In this document: positions 45,633 through 52,292 of the stretch, piece by piece
Position numbering within the stretch: the stretch's first letter is position 1
Layout: every line of letters begins with the position of its first letter
Source of the DNA: G963662905 sp963676725
GTDB lineage: Bacteria; Bacteroidota; Bacteroidia; Bacteroidales; WRLA01
Reading direction: 5' to 3'
DNA length: 64,000 bases
Assembly: GCA_963676725.1 (NCBI GenBank)
Contig: OY781463.1
Location: 2,294,001 to 2,358,000 of the forward strand
Notes under the pieces: model-generated
The model's input: the letters and a program-made list of their open reading frames with translations, nothing else
Database searches by the model: none
What the model was told of the DNA's origin: nothing
Translations under genes and position numbers: made by a program

Positions 45633-45866
45633 ATTATTTATATTCATACCCAAAAAATCTACATCTATTGTTGGCCGTACCGTAAGCCCTTGCATTGCAT
45701 ACAATAAATTACCCCCTTTGAGAAACAGATTTTCAGCATATTCTGAAATTGAGATTCGATACAATAAACGCTCGTGTATGTAGCGGAATATTAATATGTC
45801 AAAAGCAATTTTTTGGGCTCTTGATATATTTTGAAGTCTGGCTCTTATTGATTTTGAACTACTCAT
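45630..45866 (-). pseudogene. abiEii: AbiEii toxin, truncated by the MITE insertion
   Basis: Only 78 residues of a nucleotidyltransferase-type toxin (normally 230-300) remain: helix AQKIAFDILIFRYIHERLLYRISIS, then FLKGGNLLYAMQGLTVRPTIDVDFLG, which holds the catalytic G and DxD-type motif. The stop TAG is contributed by the terminal repeat of the inserted element. Reading across a repaired insertion site continues in frame (NINNNAE...) for about 15 residues and then meets another stop, so the 3' part is also decayed. Start overlaps the abiEi stop by 1 bp. Almost surely non-functional. Confidence 0.85.
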
Positions 45867-46447
45867 TATAAAAGACTTTGCAAATAGGGCGTTAATATTT
45901 TTTTTACGCGCATTTGACTTGCATATTTCATTAGTAAATCTATATTTCGATCCTTACGCGACATATATAATTTTAGAACTTCGGTGAAAACATCCATTCC
46001 AATTTTATTGCGAAACCGAGCAGCATCGCAAACCGATTTCTCTAATGAATATATAGACACTTTCTCATTATCTATACTCGTTTCTGTCTTGCCCAAATTA
46101 TAATATTTATCACTCCAATAATATAGTTTTATAGGAGGGTAATCAGGTAGTTTTAGCTTCGCTTTATGAGGTATAGCGAGATGGTAAAAAGGAGATACAG
46201 TTGTAGTTAGCTCATAATATTGCCAGGCAGAAAAAGCACACAACACCCCATTATTAACCATGAGTGAAACCTCTACCCAGTCGTTATGGGATGCAATGCT
46301 ATTATGCTTATACAAACCTCTTTTTAATAGAACAACTTCGCCATTTTTTACCATTGCTTCCATTTGGTATTGCATCGTTCTATTTGTGAGTTGTTTGCTC
46401 TGCAAATAGCCTTTTTGATGTTTAAAAATCTCTATTATTTTATCCAT
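45866..46447 (-). CDS. abiEi: AbiEi-type antitoxin/transcription regulator
   Basis: A 193-residue antitoxin. An N-terminal winged helix (about 1-50: KGYLQSKQLTNRTMQYQMEAMVKNGEVVLLKRGLY) binds DNA, and the C-terminal domain has the AbiEi hallmark YSLEKSVCDAARFRNKIGMDVFTEVLKLYM. In AbiE systems it neutralises AbiEii indirectly (type IV) and represses its own promoter. The gene is intact although its toxin is broken. An inverted repeat over its promoter (46470-46497) is a good operator candidate. Confidence 0.9.
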   Translation of the reverse strand: MDKIIEIFKHQKGYLQSKQLTNRTMQYQMEAMVKNGEVVLLKRGLYKHNSIASHNDWVEVSLMVNNGVLCAFSAWQYYELTTTVSPFYHLAIPHKAKLKLPDYPPIKLYYWSDKYYNLGKTETSIDNEKVSIYSLEKSVCDAARFRNKIGMDVFTEVLKLYMSRKDRNIDLLMKYASQMRVKKILTPYLQSLL

Positions 46448-46469
46448 TAACTATTGCTTTTGCATAAAT

Positions 46470-46507
46470 CTACGGCAAATATAAACAATCGCCGTAGACT
46501 TGCGCAA
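46470..46507 (-). promoter_or_regulatory. abiE promoter with overlapping operator
   Basis: On the minus strand TTG (46507-46505), 21 bp, TATATTTG (46483-46476) is a full Bacteroidota promoter. CTACGGC (46470-46476) and GCCGTAG (46491-46497), a perfect 7-bp inverted repeat with a 14-bp spacer, bracket the -7 box. AbiEi proteins are known to autoregulate through inverted repeats at such positions. Confidence 0.6.
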
Positions 46508-46561
46508 TTTATCGTTGATTAACCTCCAGAAAAATTATATTCCTGTTTCATTTTTTTTGAA

Positions 46562-46620
46562 TTGTTGTTGTCACGACGATTCGAAGCAGAGCTAAGAGCT
46601 GGATGGAGAAATCTGTTTTT
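46562..46620. repeat. Half-element remnant of the palindromic family
   Basis: The words TTGTCACGACGATTCGAAGC and GAGCTGGATGGAGAAATCTG correspond to the right-hand end of the elements at 44932 and 57521. The left end is missing. Confidence 0.55.
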
Positions 46621-46673
46621 ATTAATATCAAGCACGGGATTTGTCATGCAAAAACGCTTTTTTTACCGAAAAA

Positions 46674-46706
46674 TTTGCACAGTTCATTCCAATTCCATTA
46701 ACTTTG
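46674..46706 (+). promoter_or_regulatory. Promoter upstream of the TPP riboswitch
   Basis: TTTG (46674-46677), 21 bp, TAACTTTG (46699-46706), an exact consensus. Transcription would begin at about 46713, directly before the riboswitch. Confidence 0.7.
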
Positions 46707-46717
46707 CCGCAATTCTT

Positions 46718-46796
46718 ACAGGGGTGCCCCAAATGACGGGCTGAGATCAAACCCTTTGAACCTGATCCGGGTAATGCCGGCGAAGGGAACAAGAGT
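46718..46796 (+). promoter_or_regulatory. TPP riboswitch (THI box)
   Basis: The conserved THI-box segments are all present in order: ACAGGGGTGCCCC, GGGCTGAGATCAAACCCTTT, GAACCTGATCCGGGTAATGC and CCGGCGAAGGGAAC. The aptamer binds thiamine pyrophosphate and would switch off the TonB-dependent receptor downstream, which starts 58 bp later. The region between holds T-rich DNA (46798-46805, 46829-46836), but I see no convincing terminator, so control may be at translation. Confidence 0.95.
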
Positions 46797-46854
46797 CTTC
46801 TTTTGTTACTTATTGTAGCCCCTGTTGATTTTTTTAACTTAAACACATTGTTTT

Positions 46855-49281
46855 ATGAACAAATCAACAGTTTTCTTTTTCCTGCTTTTCCTCATTCCTG
46901 CCCTAAGCATGGCTCAATGGCGCTTATCCGGCACAATCTCCAATGCAAACAATGGAGAAACAATGCCAGGAGCTCATATTCAGCTTCTAGGCACTAAAAC
47001 CATCACAACAACAAATGCACAAGGAAGCTATGAATTTTCCGACCTTCAAAGCGGTACATACACGATTAAAGTCTCTTATCTGGGATTTGAATCTGTAAAA
47101 AAAACACTGCAATTAAACAAAGATTTTGTTCTGGACATTGCCCTGAAGACAGCAGCCATTATGGAAGATGCCGTGATTATCCATTCGACTCGGGCGATTG
47201 ATAAAACCCCGACAACCTTTACGAATATTAGCAGGGAAGAGCTGAAAGAAAACGATTTAGGACAAGACCTTCCGTATATGATTGCCATGACGCCATCGGT
47301 TGTTGTAACATCCGACGCAGGCGCAGGTATAGGCTATACAGCAATGCGGATTCGTGGCACGGATCAATCACGTATTAATGTAACAATCAACGGCATTCCA
47401 CTAAATGACCCCGAATCACAAAGCCTCTATTGGGTCGATTTGCCCGACTTCGGGAGTTCTGTAGAAAATATGCAAATACAAAGGGGTGTTGGTACATCCA
47501 CGAATGGTGCAGCAGCTTTTGGAGCAACTATAAACCTCCAAACCGCCAAGCTAAACCCCAAGCCCTATGCTGAAGTAAACAGCTCGGGTGGTTCATTTAA
47601 CACTTTTAGGAATAATATCCGCTTTGGAACAGGGCTTATTAACGGAAAATTTGCGTTTGACGGGCGTCTATCAAAAATATCTTCCGATGGTTATATAGAT
47701 CGTGCATCCTCGAATTTAAAATCCTTCTTTGTATCCGGTGCCTACTATGGCAAAAGCAGCATGTTGAAACTGAATATCTTCTCCGGAAAAGAAATCACAT
47801 ATCAGGCGTGGAACGGGATTCCAAAAGATCTGCTCGATAAAGACAGGCGCTTTAATCCCTCAGGAATGTATTATGGCCCTGATGGTGACACCTTATTTTA
47901 TGACAATCAGGTAGATGATTATAAACAAGATCATTTCCAACTCTTTTTTGCACAAGAAATTGGTGAGAACCTCAATATCAATGCAGCATTGCATTATACA
48001 CGTGGGTACGGTTATTATGAAAGCTATAAAGAGTCGAAAAAATTTGGCGATTTTGGCCTCAACGATGTCATTATTGGCGGTGATACCATCACCAGATCAG
48101 ATATGATCACACGCAAATATCTTGATAATCATTTCTATGGAGGAGTTTTCAGTATCAATTATGAACAACAAAGGCTAAAACTTACATTGGGCGGCGGTGC
48201 GAATAAATATGATGGAGGCCATTATGGAAACATTATTTGGGCCCAATATGCCAGCAATGGAAGCATTGATAGAAACTGGTACGATAATGACGGTATAAAA
48301 AAAGATGCCAATATATACGCAAAAGCACATTATTTATTCACAGAAAAACTCAACCTTTTTGCTGACCTTCAGTACCGTTATGTGGATTATTCGATACAGG
48401 GAACGCATGACGATTTGAGCGACCTGAGTCAGGAACATCAGTTTAATTTCATCAATCCTAAGGCAGGGGTGCATTATGCTTTCAATCAAGAGCAATCCGC
48501 CTATTTTAGTGTGGCCATTGCAAATCGTGAACCATCACGAAATAACTACCGTGATGCTGATGCGGACCACACCCCTACTTCCGAAAAACTTACCGATTAT
48601 GAGCTTGGCTACGAATTGAACAAGCAAGCATTCAGCCTTAATGCAAACCTATATTATATGCAGTATAAAGACCAGCTCGTTCTTACCGGTGATATTAATA
48701 ATGTAGGCAATCCAATTATGAACAATGTCCCTGAGAGTTATAGAGCAGGGATTGAAATTGCCGCAGCGGTAAAAATCAGTAAAAAGCTCCGTTTTGATGC
48801 AAATATGACTTTGAGCCAAAATAAAATCAAAGACTTTACCGAATATGTTGACAATTGGGACTATTGGAGCGATCCGGAACATCAGCCATTGCAGATTAGC
48901 AAAAACCTGGGGGAAACAGATATTAGTTTTAGCCCCAATATTATTTCAGGTGCGGCATTGACATTTATGCCCATTAAAGATTTCAGTATTGCATGGATTG
49001 CAAAATATATTGGCAAACAGTATATCGATAATACTTCATCGGATGAACGCTCTTTAGACGCTTATCTATTGAATAATATCCGGATTAATTATGCCATAGA
49101 GACAACATTTATTCATCGAATTGAATTTTTTATTGCACTTAATAACGTCCTTAGCGAAGAATATGAAAGCAATGCCTGGGTTTATCGCTACTATTCTGAT
49201 GGAAACGAGTACGAAATGAATGGATATTTCCCACAAGCAGGTTTTAATGTTTTGGGAGGTGTAAGCTTTCGCTTCGAATAA
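46855..49281 (+). CDS. TonB-dependent receptor for thiamine or a precursor
   Basis: An 808-residue outer membrane receptor. Signal peptide 1-21, a CarboxypepD_reg-like domain (about 23-105, LSGTISNANNGETMPGAHIQLLG), the plug (about 115-230, with MRIRGTDQSRINVTINGIPLNDPESQ), and a beta-barrel ending in GGVSFRFE with the terminal aromatic needed for barrel assembly. The TPP riboswitch just upstream shows that it responds to thiamine status, so the ligand is probably thiamine, its phosphates or a pyrimidine/thiazole moiety. This is inference from regulation. No SusD partner or inner-membrane thiamine transporter follows. Confidence 0.9.
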   Translation: MNKSTVFFFLLFLIPALSMAQWRLSGTISNANNGETMPGAHIQLLGTKTITTTNAQGSYEFSDLQSGTYTIKVSYLGFESVKKTLQLNKDFVLDIALKTAAIMEDAVIIHSTRAIDKTPTTFTNISREELKENDLGQDLPYMIAMTPSVVVTSDAGAGIGYTAMRIRGTDQSRINVTINGIPLNDPESQSLYWVDLPDFGSSVENMQIQRGVGTSTNGAAAFGATINLQTAKLNPKPYAEVNSSGGSFNTFRNNIRFGTGLINGKFAFDGRLSKISSDGYIDRASSNLKSFFVSGAYYGKSSMLKLNIFSGKEITYQAWNGIPKDLLDKDRRFNPSGMYYGPDGDTLFYDNQVDDYKQDHFQLFFAQEIGENLNINAALHYTRGYGYYESYKESKKFGDFGLNDVIIGGDTITRSDMITRKYLDNHFYGGVFSINYEQQRLKLTLGGGANKYDGGHYGNIIWAQYASNGSIDRNWYDNDGIKKDANIYAKAHYLFTEKLNLFADLQYRYVDYSIQGTHDDLSDLSQEHQFNFINPKAGVHYAFNQEQSAYFSVAIANREPSRNNYRDADADHTPTSEKLTDYELGYELNKQAFSLNANLYYMQYKDQLVLTGDINNVGNPIMNNVPESYRAGIEIAAAVKISKKLRFDANMTLSQNKIKDFTEYVDNWDYWSDPEHQPLQISKNLGETDISFSPNIISGAALTFMPIKDFSIAWIAKYIGKQYIDNTSSDERSLDAYLLNNIRINYAIETTFIHRIEFFIALNNVLSEEYESNAWVYRYYSDGNEYEMNGYFPQAGFNVLGGVSFRFE

Positions 49282-49524
49282 AACAATAAGGGCAACCTGA
49301 GCTCAATAGCTTTAGATCAAAGAGAATAATTCAATTTAATACATTGATTTAAAATAGATTAGATTTATTAACACACTTTAAGCCTGCAAAATATATGCGC
49401 TTATTTTCTGCAAAAATCAACACATTAGGTGCTTTTTCAAAGCAGAGAATATCAGTAAAAATCAAAAAAAAGCACTCAAAATCAAATAATTTGAAAAAAA
49501 ATGTGGATTGAAAGAAAATAAGCC

Positions 49525-49532
49525 TACATTTG
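49525..49532 (+). promoter_or_regulatory. Promoter -7 box of the cold shock gene
   Basis: TACATTTG is an exact TAnnTTTG box, 25 bp before the start. The -33 box is unclear: TTG at 49508 is too close and TTTG at 49491 too far. Confidence 0.45.
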
Positions 49533-49557
49533 CAGTCTATTATTATTAATTATTACA

Positions 49558-49749
49558 ATGAAAAAAGGCACAGTAAAATTTTTTAATGAATCCAAGGGAT
49601 TTGGATTTATTAGCGACGATGATTCCAAAGAGGAATATTTTGTACACGTAACCGGATTAATTGATGAGATCCGTGAAAACGATCAAGTTGAATTCGAGCT
49701 TAAAGAAGGTCGTAAAGGCTTGAACGCTGTAAATGTCAAATTGATTTAA
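49558..49749 (+). CDS. CspA-family cold shock protein
   Basis: A 63-residue single OB-fold RNA chaperone. RNP1 (KGFGFIS) and RNP2 (YFVHVTGL) are present; the first strand is MKKGTVKFFNESKG. It melts RNA structure in the cytoplasm, often at low temperature. Isolated gene with its own promoter box and a perfect terminator. Confidence 0.95.
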   Translation: MKKGTVKFFNESKGFGFISDDDSKEEYFVHVTGLIDEIRENDQVEFELKEGRKGLNAVNVKLI

Positions 49750-49777
49750 GACTAACCATCTATAATAATCAAGACGT

Positions 49778-49804
49778 AAGCCTGCCTACAAGCAGGCTTT
49801 TTTT
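49778..49804 (+). terminator. Terminator of the cold shock gene
   Basis: AAGCCTGC (49778-49785) pairs with GCAGGCTT (49792-49799) with a 6-nt loop, leading into a run of seven T. Confidence 0.9.
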
Positions 49805-50317
49805 ATGTCCTTTTTTTTTTGCTTTCCATCAGGAAACAAATCAAACTTAAATCAACCTTTAGAGCTTACATCATTTTAAATCATGAACGATTCGAGCTCG
49901 GTATGTAGGTGCAGTTCAGATATATCTTACCATAAAAGTTACCACGTTCTATAGTACATTGATTTTGAATGAATTATTTGTCATAGATTTCTCCCGCAGA
50001 TTCTTCACTTCGTTTCGATCCCTTGGTCGAAAAGACAAAGTTCGTTCGGGAACAGACAAAAGGGGAGCGCGGACATATTTATTTTAAAATTATTGTGTCC
50101 GCGCTCCCCTTTTGTCTACCAATATTTTATCAACTTGTCTTTTCGACTGAGGTCATTTTACTTAAAACCAGTGTTTTATATTCATTTTTTGATTTAGAAC
50201 AATCGTTAAACTACCAAAAATGACCGAAGGAGAAATCTAAATACACCCGAATAGGTGAGTTAATATTTTTATCTATCGAACTCAAAAAACCATAATGTAA
50301 ATCCATGATTATCAATA
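49805..50317. other. Intergenic region between csp and rpn genes
   Basis: No gene. It holds the palindromic element at 49986-50237; the flanks are AT-rich and show no further structure I can support. Confidence 0.6.
49986..50237. repeat. Palindromic element, second copy of the inner-MITE core
   Basis: A 252-bp copy of the nested-palindrome core at 45011-45264 (254 bp): GATTTCTCCC ... GGAGAAATC ends, the GTCGAAAAGACA pair (50026-50037 with 50136-50147), and a perfect 22-bp hairpin (50054-50075 with 50096-50117). The hairpin differs from the first copy at two positions per arm, both compensated. The 12-bp terminal repeats of the first copy are not recognisable here. Confidence 0.85.
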
Positions 50318-51196
50318 CTATCCCCCAATAATCTTCAAAACCTCTTCTTGGCTTAAACCACTTACTTTTACAATAGTTGCCAATGGGATTTGCTGAGCGT
50401 GCATATTTTTTACCATTTCCGCTTTGCCTTCAAGCACGCCTTTTTTATGGATATCGAATTCTTCTTCTGATTTCAATGTGGATATGATGCTGGCTTTATA
50501 CCTCAGATCTTCCATATGATGGCGATAATCAATTTGTTCCCCCTTACTCAGTTTATCATAGGTGAGCATTTTACGGGCTTGCTTCAAACCTTTCGCCTGA
50601 AATTCTTTCTTTATTTCATTATGCTTGAAATAATACATCCACTCATCCAAAGTATCTTTCGCAAGATCATCAAATTGATTCACCTTTAGTAGGTAATATT
50701 CCGGGAAAACATGATGAGGCTCAGTAGTTTTATAACGATACTGCTGACGCTCAGACAGCTTCAGTTTATCATTCTTATGAAGCCCCCAAAAATCTGTGCC
50801 CCCTTTATAGATATAATCCTCGCCTAGGCCTAAATCAAAATAAACGATGTTCACAGAATAAATCTTCTTCATTTCTTCATAAGCCTGGCCTTCATCTAGA
50901 TATTCAGTAACGGCTTTGGAAGTCCCGAACGCCATGCGATGGAAATAATCCAACTCATTCTGGTTCTGAACCTCAATAATTATCAACTCCCCTTTTGAAT
51001 TCTCTGCCAATAAATCCACGCGGTTGATCTTATTCTCAGGAAAATTCTTATTGGCTTCGCTTTCGAGTATCTTATGAATCTTTATGTCCTCTCGAAAAAG
51101 TTCGGACAGAAAACCTTCCAGCACGGCAAAATTGGCCTTGTTACGCAATAAACGTTTCATGGCCCAATCGAATCGTACTAATGTTTTATCGCCCAT
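50318..51196 (-). CDS. Rpn-type PD-(D/E)xK nuclease (copy 1)
   Basis: A 292-residue protein of the PDDEXK-type transposase/Rpn family. The N-terminal FDWAMKRLLRNKANFAVLEGFLSELF and the nuclease core NRVDLLAENSKGELIIIEVQNQNELDYFHRMAFGTSKAVTEYL are typical; D and ExQ form the active site near residues 60-80. The C-terminus has a short HTH-like tail (IPLATIVKVSGLSQEEVLKII). Rpn proteins promote recombination or degrade DNA. It is near-identical to the upstream copy, 18 bp away, but lacks about 15 residues present there. Confidence 0.88.
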   Translation of the reverse strand: MGDKTLVRFDWAMKRLLRNKANFAVLEGFLSELFREDIKIHKILESEANKNFPENKINRVDLLAENSKGELIIIEVQNQNELDYFHRMAFGTSKAVTEYLDEGQAYEEMKKIYSVNIVYFDLGLGEDYIYKGGTDFWGLHKNDKLKLSERQQYRYKTTEPHHVFPEYYLLKVNQFDDLAKDTLDEWMYYFKHNEIKKEFQAKGLKQARKMLTYDKLSKGEQIDYRHHMEDLRYKASIISTLKSEEEFDIHKKGVLEGKAEMVKNMHAQQIPLATIVKVSGLSQEEVLKIIGG

Positions 51197-51214
51197 TTCT
51201 TTGGATTTTTTCTT

Positions 51215-52144
51215 TTATTCCTTCTCTATGATCTTGATCACTTCGTCGTCGCTTAAACCACTTACTTTTACAATAGTTGCCAATGGGATTTGCTGAGCGT
51301 GCATATTTTTTACCATTTCGGTTGTCCGCTCAGTAGCTCCTTGCGCTTTCCCTTCAATTATGCCTTCAGCCTTCCCTTCAAGCACGCCTTTTTTATGGAT
51401 ATCGAACTCTTCTTCTGATTTCAATGTGGATATGATGCTGGCTTTATACCTCAGATCTTCCATATGATGGCGATAATCAATTTGTTCCCCCTTACTCAGT
51501 TTATCATAGGTGAGCATTTTACGGGCTTGCTTCAAACCTTTCGCCTGAAACTCTTTCTTTATTTCATTATGCTTGAAATAATACATCCACTCATCCAAAG
51601 TATCTTTCGCGAGATCATCAAATTGATTCACCTTTAGTAGGTAATATTCCGGGAAAATATGATGGGGCTCAGTAGTTTTATAACGATACTGCTGACGCTC
51701 AGACAGTTTCAGTTTATCATTCTTATGAAGCCCCCAAAAATCTGTGCCCCCTTTATAGATATAATCCTCACCTTGGCCTAAATCAAAATAAACGATGTTC
51801 ACAGAATAAATCTTCTTCATTTCTTCATAAGCCTGGCCTTCATCTAGATATTCAGTAACGGCTTTGGATGTCCCGAACGCCATGCGATGGAAATAATCCA
51901 ACTCATTCTGGTTCTGAACCTCAATAATTATCAACTCCCCTTTTGAATTCTCTGCCAATAAATCCACGCGGTTGATCTTATTCTCAGGAAAATTCTTATT
52001 GACTTCGCTTTCGAGTATCTTATGAATCTTTATGTCCTCTCGAAAAAGTTCGGACAGAAAACCTTCCAGCACGGCAAAATTGGCCTTGTTACGCAATAAA
52101 CGTTTCATGGCCCAATCGAATCGTACAAATGTTTTATCGCCCAT
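51215..52144 (-). CDS. Rpn-type PD-(D/E)xK nuclease (copy 2)
   Basis: A 309-residue paralogue of the gene at 50318. Over the first 250 residues only a handful of differences are seen (for example V for A in LESEVNK). A repeat insertion EGIIEGKAQGATERTT lengthens the C-terminal linker, showing slippage in an EGKA-type repeat. ATG 52144 is used, since the first copy starts with the same MGDKT; the frame extends to a TTG at 52276 and would add 44 residues resembling a signal, which is spurious. The two genes share the strand and may be co-transcribed. Confidence 0.88.
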   Translation of the reverse strand: MGDKTFVRFDWAMKRLLRNKANFAVLEGFLSELFREDIKIHKILESEVNKNFPENKINRVDLLAENSKGELIIIEVQNQNELDYFHRMAFGTSKAVTEYLDEGQAYEEMKKIYSVNIVYFDLGQGEDYIYKGGTDFWGLHKNDKLKLSERQQYRYKTTEPHHIFPEYYLLKVNQFDDLAKDTLDEWMYYFKHNEIKKEFQAKGLKQARKMLTYDKLSKGEQIDYRHHMEDLRYKASIISTLKSEEEFDIHKKGVLEGKAEGIIEGKAQGATERTTEMVKNMHAQQIPLATIVKVSGLSDDEVIKIIEKE

Positions 52145-52237
52145 TTCTTTGGATTTTTTCTTTTCAAAGATAATGATTTTTGATGAAAAACCAGTCTTTG
52201 CTTTTTTCACCAAAACACAAGAAGCAAACATCAGCGC

Positions 52238-52273
52238 AAAAAAAAGGTGCAAAACCGAAGCCTTGCACCTTTT
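52238..52273 (-). terminator. Terminator of the papain-like gene
   Basis: AAAAGGTGCAA (52242-52252) pairs with TTGCACCTTTT (52263-52273), 10-nt loop. The A-run from 52238 becomes a U-run on the minus strand, about 20 bp beyond the stop. Confidence 0.85.
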
Positions 52274-52292
52274 CAAAGATTTTATAAAATTC

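Noticed and set aside
44197..45640. Insertion sequence with transposase in the repeat-rich stretch
   Set aside because: Terminal repeats and target duplications are present but no transposase frame exists; the elements are non-autonomous.
50318..52144. Rpn genes as the transposase for the adjacent palindromic element
   Set aside because: Proximity alone; only one of several element copies is near an rpn gene, and no shared ends link them.
52145..52276. Signal-peptide-like N-terminal extension of the second Rpn gene
   Set aside because: It begins at TTG inside the terminator region of the neighbouring gene, and the paralogous copy begins exactly at MGDKT.
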